Part shown: positions 1 to 9,223 of the stretch, in pieces | Layout: each line of letters begins with the position of its first letter | Position numbering within the stretch: the first letter of the stretch is position 1 | Source: Cyclobacterium salsum | GTDB taxonomy: Bacteria; Bacteroidota; Bacteroidia; Cytophagales; Cyclobacteriaceae | DNA: 64,000 nucleotides | Assembly: GCF_010119245.1 (NCBI RefSeq) | Contig: NZ_WNKG01000006.1 | Location: 248,001-312,000 of the forward strand | Reading direction: 5' to 3' | The notes under the pieces: model-generated | Seen by the model: the letters and a program-made list of their open reading frames with translations, nothing else | Databases searched by the model: none | What the model was told of the DNA's origin: nothing | Translations under genes and position numbers: made by a program

Positions 1-561
1 ACCACTTGTTCTGGCTACAATTTGGCCGGGAGGTTTAAGTGGGAAAAACCTCGAAACAGATCTCATCCGATAGTCATCGCCTACTAAATACGTTTCCCCA
101 CTTTGACCCATTCCGGTACGTTCCAGCAATATCTCCTGAATGGCATTGGTATCTATCCATTTAATCTGCCTGATTTCATCCCCCATTTTTCTTACCATAG
201 CTAATATAACCTCCCCATCTGAAGCACAGGGGGAAAAATCAATTAGACTTTCTACCGTATTAATTGAATTTAACTTTCTTTGTAGGCATGAAGTATTGAC
301 GTTAATTGGAATACTATCCAAAATGTCTGCTCTACTCATTTCAGTAATTTCGCCACTGCCATTAAAGAAATTCTTCATTTCTTTTTTAAGGAACGTCTCT
401 AATTGTATTCTTTTCAGGCTTTTGATGGAAGTGAGCTGAAGTAGTACCCGTTCATCCAGCGCATTTTTAAATTCCCGATAGGAGAAAATAGAAAGAATAA
501 TCACCACCGGAATCACCAGTAAATTTATTAACACTACTATCCAGGACCTAATGCTCTTCAT
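1..561 (-). CDS. Membrane sensor protein with extracytoplasmic Cache-like region (5' part, cut by window start)
   Basis: Reading the minus strand from an ATG at 559-561 gives an open frame of 187 codons that runs off the window. The protein opens with a basic residue pair and one hydrophobic segment at about residues 7-27, then a hydrophilic region. Near the end is the stretch ERTGMGQSGETYLVGDD, a signature I associate with double-Cache sensor regions of histidine kinases, chemoreceptors and adenylate/guanylate cyclases ahead of their second membrane segment. The cytoplasmic output domain lies outside the window, so the type of signalling protein cannot be decided. It is transcribed away from the DUF4097 operon at 1072-4352, with about 510 bases between them. 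Confidence 0.7.
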   Translation of the reverse strand, partial: MKSIRSWIVVLINLLVIPVVIILSIFSYREFKNALDERVLLQLTSIKSLKRIQLETFLKKEMKNFFNGSGEITEMSRADILDSIPINVNTSCLQRKLNSINTVESLIDFSPCASDGEVILAMVRKMGDEIRQIKWIDTNAIQEILLERTGMGQSGETYLVGDDYRMRSVSRFFPLKPPGQIVARTSG

Positions 562-1071
562 TTATTACAAGACTTTTTCCCCCTTACCCAAAAATAAAAA
601 TGTCCCGCAATTATCCACATTTTCACTTCATATCTCATTAAACAAAGGAGGTCCCTCAAAAACCAAAAGGTCAATACTAAACGTTTAAAATCCCTCCAGA
701 TTCAAGCCCTTATTTGTGAACTGCGAAATATAACGAAAGCCATCTTAACTAATCCCAATGTAAATATAGTGTTCCATCTCATCATTCGGGCAAAGGTTGT
801 ACAACTATCGGATTGCCCATCAGACCAATTGAAAGATTGTTAGGAGTAAAAGCCCGTAAGCATTTGCAGAAAAGGGCAAATCTGTTTTGCACGTTATTGC
901 AGGCACTCAATCATTCAGGAAGCTTGTATATCCAATGCCGAGGTGCAGCTCATATCCGATGACATTTAACTGAAACCAATTTCCCACATCGGATTAACGA
1001 CCGCCAAACGAAACCAGTTCCATGCAGCACTAGTCAAATAAACTACACGAGACCATTAGCTGCCTACAAGA
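562..1071. other. Intergenic stretch without a supported gene
   Basis: About 510 bases lie between the start of the sensor gene and the end of the DUF4097 gene. Short open stretches occur on both strands (for example plus strand about 800-959), but all are interrupted and match no family I recognise. It could hold the sensor promoter or decayed coding DNA. I see no convincing promoter, hairpin or RNA gene. Confidence 0.4.
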
Positions 1072-1989
1072 TTAAAGGGGAAGAATGGCAATGTTCCCGG
1101 AACTGATTTTCCCTTTTATAGTGGGAAAATTCCCATTTTGGATGGAAAGCGACTTGGATTGCGAATGATTCGCTACCCGGATGTTTCCACTTCCGGCCTG
1201 AAGTTCGTAGTTATACGACTGGAGATTGCTTGGAGTGTGAATCTGTATGTTGCCCGATGATCCGTGAAAGTAGGAGTAGCTTCCCAAACCGGCCCGATCG
1301 GCTTTGATGTTTCCGGAGGTGATTTCCAGTTTCCCTAATTCTCCGATTTGGTCCAGGCGCATGTTACCTGAGGTGAGTTGGGCATTTAGAATACCATTCA
1401 CGGAAAAGGCTTTAAATTGGCCGCTGGTAGCTTTGAAATCCACATTTCCATTGATTTGTTCTAAGAAGGCATTTCCTGAAGTTATCTGGCAATCCACATG
1501 GCCATCGATGTTTTCCATGCGAATGTTTCCCGAGCTTCCCTTGACCATAACTGCGCCGCTAATTTCCTTTCCATGGATCTGCCCGGACCCCACTTGTAGC
1601 CGGGTGATCGGGGCACGAACGCCAGATACGGCCAATGAGCCAGACCCGTTATTGACATCCAATTGGATTGCCGAAGGTCCTTTTATCCGGATGTATTTTT
1701 TATTACTCCAGCTTCCCCTGGGAGGATTGTAGGCAATTTTCAAGGTATTGCCCACGGTTACCATTACCAGGGTTTTGTCGGTATTTTCATTGGAGCCCAG
1801 AAGTGCTTCTAGGTGGATCTGATTCGTTCCTTCTGCTCCTTCGTATTCGATAGCGATGGCCCCGGAGCTAATTTCTAATTTTTGTATTCCGGTAAAGGAT
1901 TTTTGAATCAATTCCTGAGATTGAGCAAAGTGGCTTCCAAAGGCAACTAAAAGGAAAGATAATAACCAGGTTTTCGATAAGAATTTCAT
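1072..1989 (-). CDS. DUF4097/DUF2807-like exported beta-helix protein
   Basis: A 305-residue protein with a Sec signal peptide (basic start, hydrophobic core, cleavage near SHFAQSQ). The rest is a ladder of short repeats built on SSGxI or TSGN (ISSGAIAI, GSSGNIRM, TSGNAFL, SSGNIQI), the pattern of the DUF4097/DUF2807 putative auto-transporter or adhesin fold, a right-handed beta-helix. No catalytic residues are visible. It is the last gene of a four-gene minus-strand operon, 17 bases after the outer-membrane barrel gene. A cell-envelope role is likely. The molecular function of this family is not known to me. Confidence 0.75.
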   Translation of the reverse strand: MKFLSKTWLLSFLLVAFGSHFAQSQELIQKSFTGIQKLEISSGAIAIEYEGAEGTNQIHLEALLGSNENTDKTLVMVTVGNTLKIAYNPPRGSWSNKKYIRIKGPSAIQLDVNNGSGSLAVSGVRAPITRLQVGSGQIHGKEISGAVMVKGSSGNIRMENIDGHVDCQITSGNAFLEQINGNVDFKATSGQFKAFSVNGILNAQLTSGNMRLDQIGELGKLEITSGNIKADRAGLGSYSYFHGSSGNIQIHTPSNLQSYNYELQAGSGNIRVANHSQSKSLSIQNGNFPTIKGKISSGNIAILPL

Positions 1990-2006
1990 AGTTAAATGGG
2001 GTTAAA

Positions 2007-3041
2007 TTAAAACACAAGGCCGAAACTAATGGGATTCAGATCAGGGCTAAGGGATTGGTGAAACACAGGATTGAGATCATAGGTGGTGAAAAAGGTGACG
2101 CTTTTAAACCCTACCTCAGCCCGAATACCGTAGCGAAAATTATTCAGGTAGCTTCCTGCCGGTTCTTTTTCCTTTTTCCTTCCGGACCCATTGAGTTCGC
2201 GGTAGACAAATTTGCTGCGACCACCTAAACGATAGCCAGCATAGGGGCCAACTCCGATTCGTAGGCCATCTCTTCCTGAGTCATTGTATTTTCCAAAATC
2301 AAATTTGAAAAGGGTCAATGCATTGAGATAAGAGGCGGAAATCTTACTTTTAAAACCATTCACATCGGTTCGATTGACAAAGGATACCCCATCTTCTGAT
2401 CCTACGGCCTGGTAGCGGGGATTGTCCAGTTTAAAATTGTACCAACTTACCCCCAACCCGAAATCCCAGAAGGCTCCTTTACTTAGTTTTTGGCTGGCCA
2501 TCCAGTGAAATCCGACGTTCCAGCTGCCCCAGCCTTTGGGACTGTAGGCGGCACCGGCACCGGGTATCGTTCCCGATTCCATGTAGCTGTTGATGCCAAT
2601 ATCGGTATTAAAGTAGGTACGAAAGGGAGGATCCTTTTTTTCTTTTGGAATGGTTTCCACTTTGACTTTCGTACGGCTGCCCGTTTCATCGACGATCAAT
2701 TTGTACCGGCCTACCGTTACTTCCGTTTCTCCCACATCCTCATATATGCTTACGATTTCTTTTTGACCGCCTTTTTGCCTGATTTCTACCACGGTCAACT
2801 CGCCCTCATTTTTGGTTTCAGGTAAATTCAGCTCCCTAATGATCTGATTGATATCCATTTTTTTCAAACGCTCGAAATCATCCGGATTATCGATCACAAA
2901 GACCATTTTGCCGGAGTTACCGAATTCGACAATAATGCTGTCATTTACCGGTTTTTCTTCCGTATGGATTGGCTTTCCGAAAGCCATCTGAACCAAGGCC
3001 ATGAAAACCATGGCAATCACGTACTTTTTCATATTTCCCAT
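2007..3041 (-). CDS. Outer-membrane beta-barrel protein of a sigma/anti-sigma operon
   Basis: A 344-residue protein with a signal peptide ending near MAFGKP. Residues about 25-140 form a charged periplasmic region rich in Lys and Glu. The second half has alternating aromatic and polar strands with Gly/Tyr/Asn turns, and the last residues are FGLVF. A terminal aromatic residue is the usual signal for barrel insertion by the BAM complex. It starts 2 bases after the anti-sigma gene stop, so it is probably co-translated. I would call it a porin-family or outer-membrane beta-barrel protein; ligand or cargo cannot be told. Confidence 0.7.
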   Translation of the reverse strand: MGNMKKYVIAMVFMALVQMAFGKPIHTEEKPVNDSIIVEFGNSGKMVFVIDNPDDFERLKKMDINQIIRELNLPETKNEGELTVVEIRQKGGQKEIVSIYEDVGETEVTVGRYKLIVDETGSRTKVKVETIPKEKKDPPFRTYFNTDIGINSYMESGTIPGAGAAYSPKGWGSWNVGFHWMASQKLSKGAFWDFGLGVSWYNFKLDNPRYQAVGSEDGVSFVNRTDVNGFKSKISASYLNALTLFKFDFGKYNDSGRDGLRIGVGPYAGYRLGGRSKFVYRELNGSGRKKEKEPAGSYLNNFRYGIRAEVGFKSVTFFTTYDLNPVFHQSLSPDLNPISFGLVF

Positions 3042-3043
3042 TT

Positions 3044-3793
3044 TTATTTTGTGTTTTTTCGATCTTTTCTAGTAGTCAGGGAGGCAAATATGGTATTCTT
3101 TGCATCCTGTAATTCACCAAAACCCTCATCCACTCTGGTGAAAAACACGCCGATTTTAGTTTCCAATTCATCCAATAGCTTATCTTTCTCCGGCTGAAGG
3201 GCGTAGCCTCTTGAGACTACCCTAACGGTATAATCCTCACCAGCCTGTTCCGTCTGCGTTTCCGGCAGAAGGAAAGGTTCTTCCTTGTTCAGGTCGATTG
3301 TTGGTTGATCGATGATTTCCGGCTTTCTGGTAGCGGCGACCGCCAGCGGCTCGGAAAATTCTCTTGGGTTGTTTTCTGCAGGAGATGAAACGACCGGGTC
3401 TTGCTGATGTACCTGACGATGGGGGATTATTTCCTTTTCCTCATTGGTTTCTTTTTTTGGAACGGCCTCTGTTTGACTGTTTGGTTTTTCGGGCGTTTCT
3501 GGTTGCTCAGCTGTTTGACCGGAGGGCGAAGCGGACTTTTCCGGTAACGGTTCCTGAATAGCCACCGTTTGACGCTCACTTTCCTTGAAAGTGTCCATGA
3601 CATAGAATACCCCTGCCACGCCTACGAGTAAGAGGATCGCGGCAGCCCATCTGCTCCAAAGAAGGAAGATTGGTTTTTTCCTTTTATCCAACCTGTCCGA
3701 GATGCGCTCCCATACCTGCTCATCGGGAATCGTTTGATGTCCGGACAGGGCATTTCGGAATACGGTATCCACATTTTTTTTCTTATCTTCCAT
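3044..3793 (-). CDS. Putative membrane-bound anti-sigma factor
   Basis: A 249-residue protein with one membrane segment at about residues 42-66. The N-terminal 40 residues are cytoplasmic and carry the pattern IPDEQVWERISDRLD seen in Bacteroidota anti-sigma-like proteins. The C-terminal 180 residues would be periplasmic, rich in Pro, Glu, Gln and Thr and of low complexity. The gene overlaps the end of the ECF sigma gene by 11 bases, which suggests coupled translation and a sequestering role for that sigma factor. No zinc-binding anti-sigma (ZAS) motif is present, so the assignment rests on position, topology and the N-terminal pattern. Confidence 0.65.
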   Translation of the reverse strand: MEDKKKNVDTVFRNALSGHQTIPDEQVWERISDRLDKRKKPIFLLWSRWAAAILLLVGVAGVFYVMDTFKESERQTVAIQEPLPEKSASPSGQTAEQPETPEKPNSQTEAVPKKETNEEKEIIPHRQVHQQDPVVSSPAENNPREFSEPLAVAATRKPEIIDQPTIDLNKEEPFLLPETQTEQAGEDYTVRVVSRGYALQPEKDKLLDELETKIGVFFTRVDEGFGELQDAKNTIFASLTTRKDRKNTK

Positions 3794-4352
3794 TTCGTTT
3801 TACCGTTTTAATCTGATTCGTTGTAATTTTTTGTTGAAGAATGGCCCGTGCCCTACTCAATTGGGATTTGGAGGTGTTTTCGGAGATGTCCAGCATCTCG
3901 CAGATTTCCCTGTGGCTATATCCTTCGATCGCATATAGGTTAAAAACCGTTCGGTATCCCACAGGGAGGGCTGCTACCAGCTGTAATAAATCTTCCACCT
4001 CCAGTGTGTTTAGGTCCGGAGCAATGCTGAAACCCTGATCCGGCTCATCCAGGTTAACCTCCATGGCAAGTTTTTTATTTTTTCTAAGTGTAAGCAAGGC
4101 CTGGGTGACGATCACCCGCTTCATCCACCCTTCAAAGCTTCCTTCACCTTTAAACTGAGAAAGGCTTTCAAATATTTTCATAAATCCTTCCACCAATACA
4201 TCCTGCGCCAATTCCCGATTTTTCACATACCGCATGCAAATGGAAAGAAAGCTTCCGGAATAATGCTCGTACAATTGCCGTTGGGATTTTCTGTTTCCCT
4301 TCAGGCAACCGTCGATCAATTCTTCCTCCCTACGTAAATTATTGGCTGACAT
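3783..4352 (-). CDS. ECF-type RNA polymerase sigma-70 factor
   Basis: Group 4 (ECF) sigma factor of about 189 residues with both expected regions. Region 2 is visible as YVKNRELAQDVLVEGFMKIF and region 4 as a helix-turn-helix around EGYSHREICEMLDISENTSK. I place the start at the ATG giving MSANNLRREEEL. An upstream ATG at 4403 would add 17 residues without family character. It leads an operon with its likely anti-sigma factor, an outer-membrane barrel protein and a DUF4097 protein, so it probably controls an envelope response including its own operon. The stimulus is unknown. Confidence 0.88.
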   Translation of the reverse strand: MSANNLRREEELIDGCLKGNRKSQRQLYEHYSGSFLSICMRYVKNRELAQDVLVEGFMKIFESLSQFKGEGSFEGWMKRVIVTQALLTLRKNKKLAMEVNLDEPDQGFSIAPDLNTLEVEDLLQLVAALPVGYRTVFNLYAIEGYSHREICEMLDISENTSKSQLSRARAILQQKITTNQIKTVKRNGR

Positions 4353-4484
4353 GGTTGATGGCTTACAATTAGGCAGATGCATCCCGCTAGAAAAAGGTTG
4401 CATGGCCAGTTAAAAATAGTTTAAAAAAAAGGAAATACAGGTATGGTTGTTGTCTAAAAAATACTGAATGTCAGTGGGTTGGTT

Positions 4485-5027
4485 TTAATAGCTTGCCCGG
4501 TAATCGATCGTAATTTCCGTTTTTTCCCATTGGTTTTTTTCTACTGTCACCGGATGGATGAAACTATCTAAATCGAATACGTTGGCGAAATAGCCCTTTT
4601 CCTCAATGGTAAACAATGAGTATTTCCCCGGAGGAAGGTTCACCTGGAAATGGCCGGATTCATCCGTTTCGATCTCTGTAATGAGCGGTGTTTCGATGTC
4701 TCCAAAAAGGTAATCTCCCAGGCTGGCTTCATTGATATGAGTCAGCTCGTGAATTCTAATCGTCCGTTTGACGGGTTGTTTTTTTGGCCCTGAAGGGGAG
4801 GCATCTTCAGATTCGGTGGCTAGGGGCATTTGGTTGCCATCTATCCAATAAACGTGTCCCTGTATTCCCTCGCCGGGAGGAGTGGATGGGGTTTTGGGAG
4901 TTTCTTTTTCTGAGGGCTGTGCTTCCGTCTGTTTGGAAGCCTGAGGTGCTTTCCGGGAAGATTTACACGAGGAAATCAGAAAGGAAACTAATAAACTCAG
5001 CAGGAAAATGTGGAGGAGTGATTTCAT
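4485..5027 (-). CDS. Lipoprotein with carboxypeptidase-regulatory-like domain
   Basis: A 180-residue protein with a lipoprotein signal; the lipobox LISSC puts the acylated Cys at residue 21. A Ser/Pro/Glu/Lys-rich linker follows. From about residue 55 there is a compact beta domain with the turn FQVNLPPGKYSLFTIEEKG, typical of carboxypeptidase regulatory-like (transthyretin-fold) domains. Residues 100-120 fit a metal- or peptide-binding loop only weakly. It lies 132 bases upstream of the sigma gene on the same strand, so shared transcription is possible. Function is unknown; it is probably a cell-envelope structural or binding protein. Confidence 0.65.
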   Translation of the reverse strand: MKSLLHIFLLSLLVSFLISSCKSSRKAPQASKQTEAQPSEKETPKTPSTPPGEGIQGHVYWIDGNQMPLATESEDASPSGPKKQPVKRTIRIHELTHINEASLGDYLFGDIETPLITEIETDESGHFQVNLPPGKYSLFTIEEKGYFANVFDLDSFIHPVTVEKNQWEKTEITIDYRASY

Positions 5028-5084
5028 GAATGCCTGGTATTAATTAATGTTAAAAATGAAGTAAGGTATTTGCTGAAATTTTAG

Positions 5085-6485
5085 CTAAATCCCGGTAAAT
5101 AGTTCGAAGGATTCTAAATAATGTGGACAAATGGTGTTCCATTGAAACTTGTCATTCAAAATTCTGGCCAGTTTTTCGCTAGCCTCCTTTTCCCCGTGCA
5201 CCAGGAACGTGAATTTTGGTTTGGAGATAAAATTCTCGCACCAATTGACAAGCTCTTCCTGATCCGCATGGGCCGAAAGGCCATCAATAAAATGAATGGC
5301 TGCTTTTACCGGCACATCGATGCCATATATCCGGCAGGTATCTTCTCCATCCAGTAACTTCCGTCCGCGGGTGCCTTCGGGCTGAAAGCCCACAAAAATA
5401 ACACTGTCGTTTTCATTGGGTAGCCGGTGATACAGGTGATGTAGAATTCTGCCGCCGGTGGCCATGCCACTGGCGGATATAATGATTGCATCTCCCCGGA
5501 GTTGATTCAGGCTCATAGAGGCCTCCTGTTCCCGGTAATAGTGTAGATTTTTATGCAAAAACGGATTGGCACCTTTTTCTTCCAGCGAGGGCCCTAAGTG
5601 ATGGTAATGGCTGAATTTTTTATATAATTCAGTAACATTAATAGCCATCGGGCTATCCACATAGATGGGAATGTCTGGAATCAATCCTTTTTCCTCCAGA
5701 CGATGCAAATAAAACAGAAGCATCTGTGTCCGTCCCACAGCAAAGGAAGGGATGAGCGAAATGCCTCCTTTTTGGTACGTTTCCCGGATGATTTTGCCCA
5801 GACGCTTGTCCACATCGGAAGCGTTATTTAACCGGTCACCGTAGGTGGATTCCAAAAACAGCACATCTCCAAATGGAATTTCGTCAGGTGGATTGAGGAT
5901 GGGATCGCGGTACCTGCCCAGATCGCCGGAGAAAATAAGTCTTTTCTCTTGATTGTCTCCCTTAATTAATACCTTCAGGATGGCTGCTCCCAAAATATGC
6001 CCTGCATTGTAGGCAGTCAGGGTAATTCGCTCGTTGATTTTGACTTCCTGTTCGAAATCAATGGGCTGTAGCAGCGGAAACACTTTTTCAGCATCTTCCT
6101 GTGTGAAGAGAGGTAGTGGTTTTTGATGTTTCGAATACCCTTTTTTAGCTGCAAATTTGGCCTCTTCTTCTTGTAATTTTCCGGCATCTACTAATAGAAT
6201 TTTTACCAGTTCCAGGGATGCTTCTGTCAGGTATATAGGTCCCTGAAACCCTTCCTTAATAAATTTGGGAAGGTAACCGGAATGGTCAATGTGGGCATGG
6301 GTCAACAGCACGGCATCTACCTTGGGTGGGTGCACGGGAAACGGCTCCCAGTTTCGCAACCGTAATTCTTTCAGCCCTTGAAAGAGACCACAATCAATCA
6401 AAAGGTTAAAGCCATCTATTTCCAATAAAAAGCGAGAGCCGGTGACAGTACCGGCTCCTCCCATAAATTTTACTTTAATATCCAT
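5085..6485 (-). CDS. Metallo-beta-lactamase-fold beta-CASP ribonuclease family protein
   Basis: A 466-residue protein of the YSH1/CPSF73-like beta-CASP branch of the metallo-beta-lactamase fold. The metal motif is LLTHAHIDHSGYLP with H63, H65, D67 and H68. Other family marks are the GHILGAA block near residue 165, SGDLGRY near 187, SFAVGRTQ in the beta-CASP domain and the final GLSAHADQEEL His motif. These proteins cleave RNA with two zinc ions; the physiological RNA target in Bacteroidota is not established. Length matches the family. It stands alone on the minus strand, 56 bases after the PspC gene. Confidence 0.88.
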   Translation of the reverse strand: MDIKVKFMGGAGTVTGSRFLLEIDGFNLLIDCGLFQGLKELRLRNWEPFPVHPPKVDAVLLTHAHIDHSGYLPKFIKEGFQGPIYLTEASLELVKILLVDAGKLQEEEAKFAAKKGYSKHQKPLPLFTQEDAEKVFPLLQPIDFEQEVKINERITLTAYNAGHILGAAILKVLIKGDNQEKRLIFSGDLGRYRDPILNPPDEIPFGDVLFLESTYGDRLNNASDVDKRLGKIIRETYQKGGISLIPSFAVGRTQMLLFYLHRLEEKGLIPDIPIYVDSPMAINVTELYKKFSHYHHLGPSLEEKGANPFLHKNLHYYREQEASMSLNQLRGDAIIISASGMATGGRILHHLYHRLPNENDSVIFVGFQPEGTRGRKLLDGEDTCRIYGIDVPVKAAIHFIDGLSAHADQEELVNWCENFISKPKFTFLVHGEKEASEKLARILNDKFQWNTICPHYLESFELFTGI

Positions 6486-6541
6486 ATCAGGAACTTGTTT
6501 TTGCCAACCTCAATGTAAGGAAAACCATGGATATACTAAAT

Positions 6542-8437
6542 TTATTTCATAAAATAGCGATCCTGAAATTGACTCCTGGAGACGCTGTCTGCCGGAGATT
6601 GCTTGTGGTCATTGATGCAATTCAGGCATAGCAACCCGGCCTCGTTAAATACCCAGAAATGGGTATCGGAAATATCCCGTGATTTATACCCGTCCCTGCT
6701 TAACGTATTCTTTAGCATGGGAAGTAGGCTCCGGTCTATAATAAAGGGCTTGTTATAGGGTAAATACAATGTTTGTTCCAACTGCTGCATCCGAAATTTC
6801 GCCCTGTCGGGGAAGGTGAGCATTTTTCCAAATACAAACAGTGAATCGGTTTGTCGCAACGTATAATTTACCGAAGTAGCATTTTCTAGGGCATCCTCAT
6901 AGCTGGATCCTTTGGAGAAAAACCGTTGGTCCAGAATTATTTCATCCTTTTCATGGCCTCGCAGTTGAAGGCGGACCTGGCCCCAGTCTTTCGTGTCCAG
7001 AATCGATTCTTCTCCTTTGAAGACCATGCTGCCTTCCGGGATTTCCAATGTCTGATCCAGGGTATGCACGGCCTCTGAATTGAATTGGCCAACGATTTTA
7101 GGTGCCTGAAAGGCACAGACCAGAATACTGAGTACCCAAATTCCAAATATCACCAAACCAAAACGACCATCTATAAGGTTTTTTTTGATCAATACACTGA
7201 TGCCGAGTAATACCAGTACGATACTGGGTATCAGTACGATTATGGAGGCGGCGATAGCAAGCCAGAACGGAAGCAACTCAGCCAGGGAATCTACCGGAAA
7301 CCCGTCTAATGCATAACCCCAGCCTTCATTGGTGATAATTTCCGTATAGATGCCCAAGAAAGCCAAGGGGGTGATCAGGACCAGCATTCCGATAAAGAAA
7401 ATAATCAGTCCAAAAATTACCCGTACCACTTCCAACATAAATCTGCCGAAGGGACCCAAGGCTTTGCCTATTCCATTGATAATCATTCCGAGGAATCGAA
7501 ATGGTGCCAGGACAAGCTTCCGGGTAGTGGATTCTTCCTTTCTGTTTTCTGCAGATAGGTTTTCCTGGATGGTGGTTTCAATATTACTTAACGTGATGGC
7601 GCCACCTTTCATTTCGATCCTTTCCGTAATGGACTTGGCCATCGGGGTGATGATCCAGAGGATGAGATACAGAACAAATCCTGATCCCCCGGCAAAAATC
7701 AATCCCACAAAAGCCAGGCGCATCCAAATGACATCCAAATTAAAATAAGCTGCCAAACCGCTACCAACCCCACCCAAAACCCGATCGTCGGGATTACGGT
7801 ACAGTTTTTTGATGTTTTTGTCTTCCGGTTTCTCGTAGGATACCGGCAGGATCACCCATAAAAGAATATAGGCAATCAGTGTCCACCAGCCCAGTGCCAT
7901 ATGGAGGCCAAACCCATCTGAGAAGAAAGGAAATGGAAAGGAATGAAAACTTAAGCCTCCACTGAAAAGTAGTAAAATGGTAATCAATCGTGTCCACAAT
8001 GGATCAATGGAGAGGTAGTTTGCAAACCCTGCACAAACCCCACCCAGTATTTTGGAATTGGCCAGGCGGGTTAATTTTTTATAGCCTTTACCGGATTTTT
8101 GGTCCGGGGGGGTAATGTATTTATAAAAATCGTTTTCCTCATCCGCTGGTTTCTCTTCCTCCAAATCCAGGGAGCCTGCTTTAAAATCAGCGATCGTCCC
8201 CATTTTCTCAATCAAATTGCTAACATTCTCAGCTGTGATGACCTGTTTGTTATTTTTTAGATTGCTGAGAAAAATTTCTGCGATGCGGTTCTCTATGTCC
8301 GTAATGATTTCCTGATTGTCCTCGTAAAGGGAAAAATGCTGGTTGATTGCATCCAGGTAGCTTTTCAAGGAGGTATAGCCATCCTCTTCTATGTGGAAAA
8401 GAATGCCGCTAATATTTATGCTTATCGTTTTTTTCAT
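6542..8437 (-). CDS. PspC-domain membrane protein with two PspC repeats
   Basis: A 631-residue protein. Residues 1-90 form a soluble N-terminal domain. Two PspC domains follow, each opening with the signature ILGGVCAGFANYL (about residue 130) or VLGGVGSGLAAYF (about residue 217) and each carrying two hydrophobic segments. Further membrane segments lie around residues 320-450, followed by an extracytoplasmic C-terminal domain. PspC proteins sense or respond to membrane stress in other bacteria. The gene follows a PadR-family regulator by about 50 bases, the usual Bacteroidota arrangement, and is probably controlled by it. Confidence 0.85.
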   Translation of the reverse strand: MKKTISINISGILFHIEEDGYTSLKSYLDAINQHFSLYEDNQEIITDIENRIAEIFLSNLKNNKQVITAENVSNLIEKMGTIADFKAGSLDLEEEKPADEENDFYKYITPPDQKSGKGYKKLTRLANSKILGGVCAGFANYLSIDPLWTRLITILLLFSGGLSFHSFPFPFFSDGFGLHMALGWWTLIAYILLWVILPVSYEKPEDKNIKKLYRNPDDRVLGGVGSGLAAYFNLDVIWMRLAFVGLIFAGGSGFVLYLILWIITPMAKSITERIEMKGGAITLSNIETTIQENLSAENRKEESTTRKLVLAPFRFLGMIINGIGKALGPFGRFMLEVVRVIFGLIIFFIGMLVLITPLAFLGIYTEIITNEGWGYALDGFPVDSLAELLPFWLAIAASIIVLIPSIVLVLLGISVLIKKNLIDGRFGLVIFGIWVLSILVCAFQAPKIVGQFNSEAVHTLDQTLEIPEGSMVFKGEESILDTKDWGQVRLQLRGHEKDEIILDQRFFSKGSSYEDALENATSVNYTLRQTDSLFVFGKMLTFPDRAKFRMQQLEQTLYLPYNKPFIIDRSLLPMLKNTLSRDGYKSRDISDTHFWVFNEAGLLCLNCINDHKQSPADSVSRSQFQDRYFMK

Positions 8438-8489
8438 GATTTCTACTTCTAAGGTTAAGAAATATTAGGTAATAACCCGAATGCTACAA

Positions 8490-8825
8490 TTAGTTTTTTG
8501 GTGTTGAAATGATTTGATTGACCGAAGTGTCAAGGTTTTCCCAGGTTTTTTGAAGCTCCGTCAAAAAGGCAGTCCCCTCAGGAGTTAGGGAATAATACTT
8601 TCTTGGTGGTCCTGCATCGGACTCTACCCATTTATAAGTAGCCAATCCGGAATTTTTTATTCGGCTTAGGAGTGGATACAAAGTGCCCTCCACGATGATC
8701 AGTTGAGAACTTTTCAATTCTTCTATCAAATCAGTGGCATAGACTTCCCCCCTGGCAATGATGTGTAGGACACAAAACTCCAGAATTCCTTTCCGCATTT
8801 GTGTTTGGGTGTTTGAAGCTTTCAT
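8490..8825 (-). CDS. PadR-family transcriptional regulator
   Basis: A 111-residue winged-helix regulator. It shows the PadR core: an opening helix RKGILEFCVLHII, the recognition region VEGTLYPLLSRIKNSGL and the wing motif PPRKYYSLTPEG. It lacks the long C-terminal dimerisation arm, so it belongs to the short PadR-s2 type. It is the first gene of a two-gene unit with the PspC membrane protein, which it presumably represses together with itself. A cluster of GTACC motifs lies 65-130 bases upstream (see 8889-8953). Confidence 0.9.
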   Translation of the reverse strand: MKASNTQTQMRKGILEFCVLHIIARGEVYATDLIEELKSSQLIIVEGTLYPLLSRIKNSGLATYKWVESDAGPPRKYYSLTPEGTAFLTELQKTWENLDTSVNQIISTPKN

Positions 8826-9223
8826 AATTAATCAATTAGTAGAAATATTCTTTGGAAATCCCCTCTGCTAGTGGCTTCCTAAAGTGGTGTACCAAGAAAA
8901 ATAGTACCAGTTTTTTATCAGGTACCATGTATAACCTTATTCTGCCCGGTACCTGGTGGCTGTACTGGAGCTAATTTGTTGTAAGACGCTTAAAATAAGG
9001 GTTAAAATGCGGAATTGACCCGTCGAAAATCAGGGAGTGCTATTCGATAAATAAATGTCCGCTTAGGGAGAAAAGCTTTACCCATAAACAAAGCGTCCCT
9101 TCATCGAACAATTTACTGTTCACTTTTGAACATGGGAAGTCAATTCCGGCAGAATTTTTCGATTTCAGCATATTTCGAATCGTTTTTTCTTTTTACTTTG
9201 CAGGATAATTACTATTTAAACTC
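8826..9223. other. Intergenic regulatory region between divergent padR and PorV-like genes
   Basis: About 400 bases separate the divergent padR-PspC unit and the T9SS unit. The padR side holds four GTACC motifs. On the other side, TACTTTG at 9194-9200 resembles the Bacteroidota -7 element TAnnTTTG with one base missing, 24 bases before the PorV-like start. No gene is seen. Confidence 0.5.
8889..8953. promoter_or_regulatory. Candidate PadR operator cluster (GTACC motifs)
   Basis: GTACC occurs at 8889-8893, 8904-8908, 8932-8936 and 8949-8953; the last two sit inside the palindrome GGTACC. The arms at 8904-8908 and 8931-8935 (GTACC and GGTAC) form an imperfect dyad. The cluster lies upstream of padR. 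Binding by PadR is an inference from position; the known PadR operators I recall have different sequences. Confidence 0.3.

Noticed and set aside
1304-1732. Open frame on the plus strand opposite the DUF4097 gene
   Set aside because: It is an antisense shadow of a well-supported gene with no family match. Similar long antisense frames (for example 20028-20330, 25600-26028 and 40359-41000) were rejected for the same reason.
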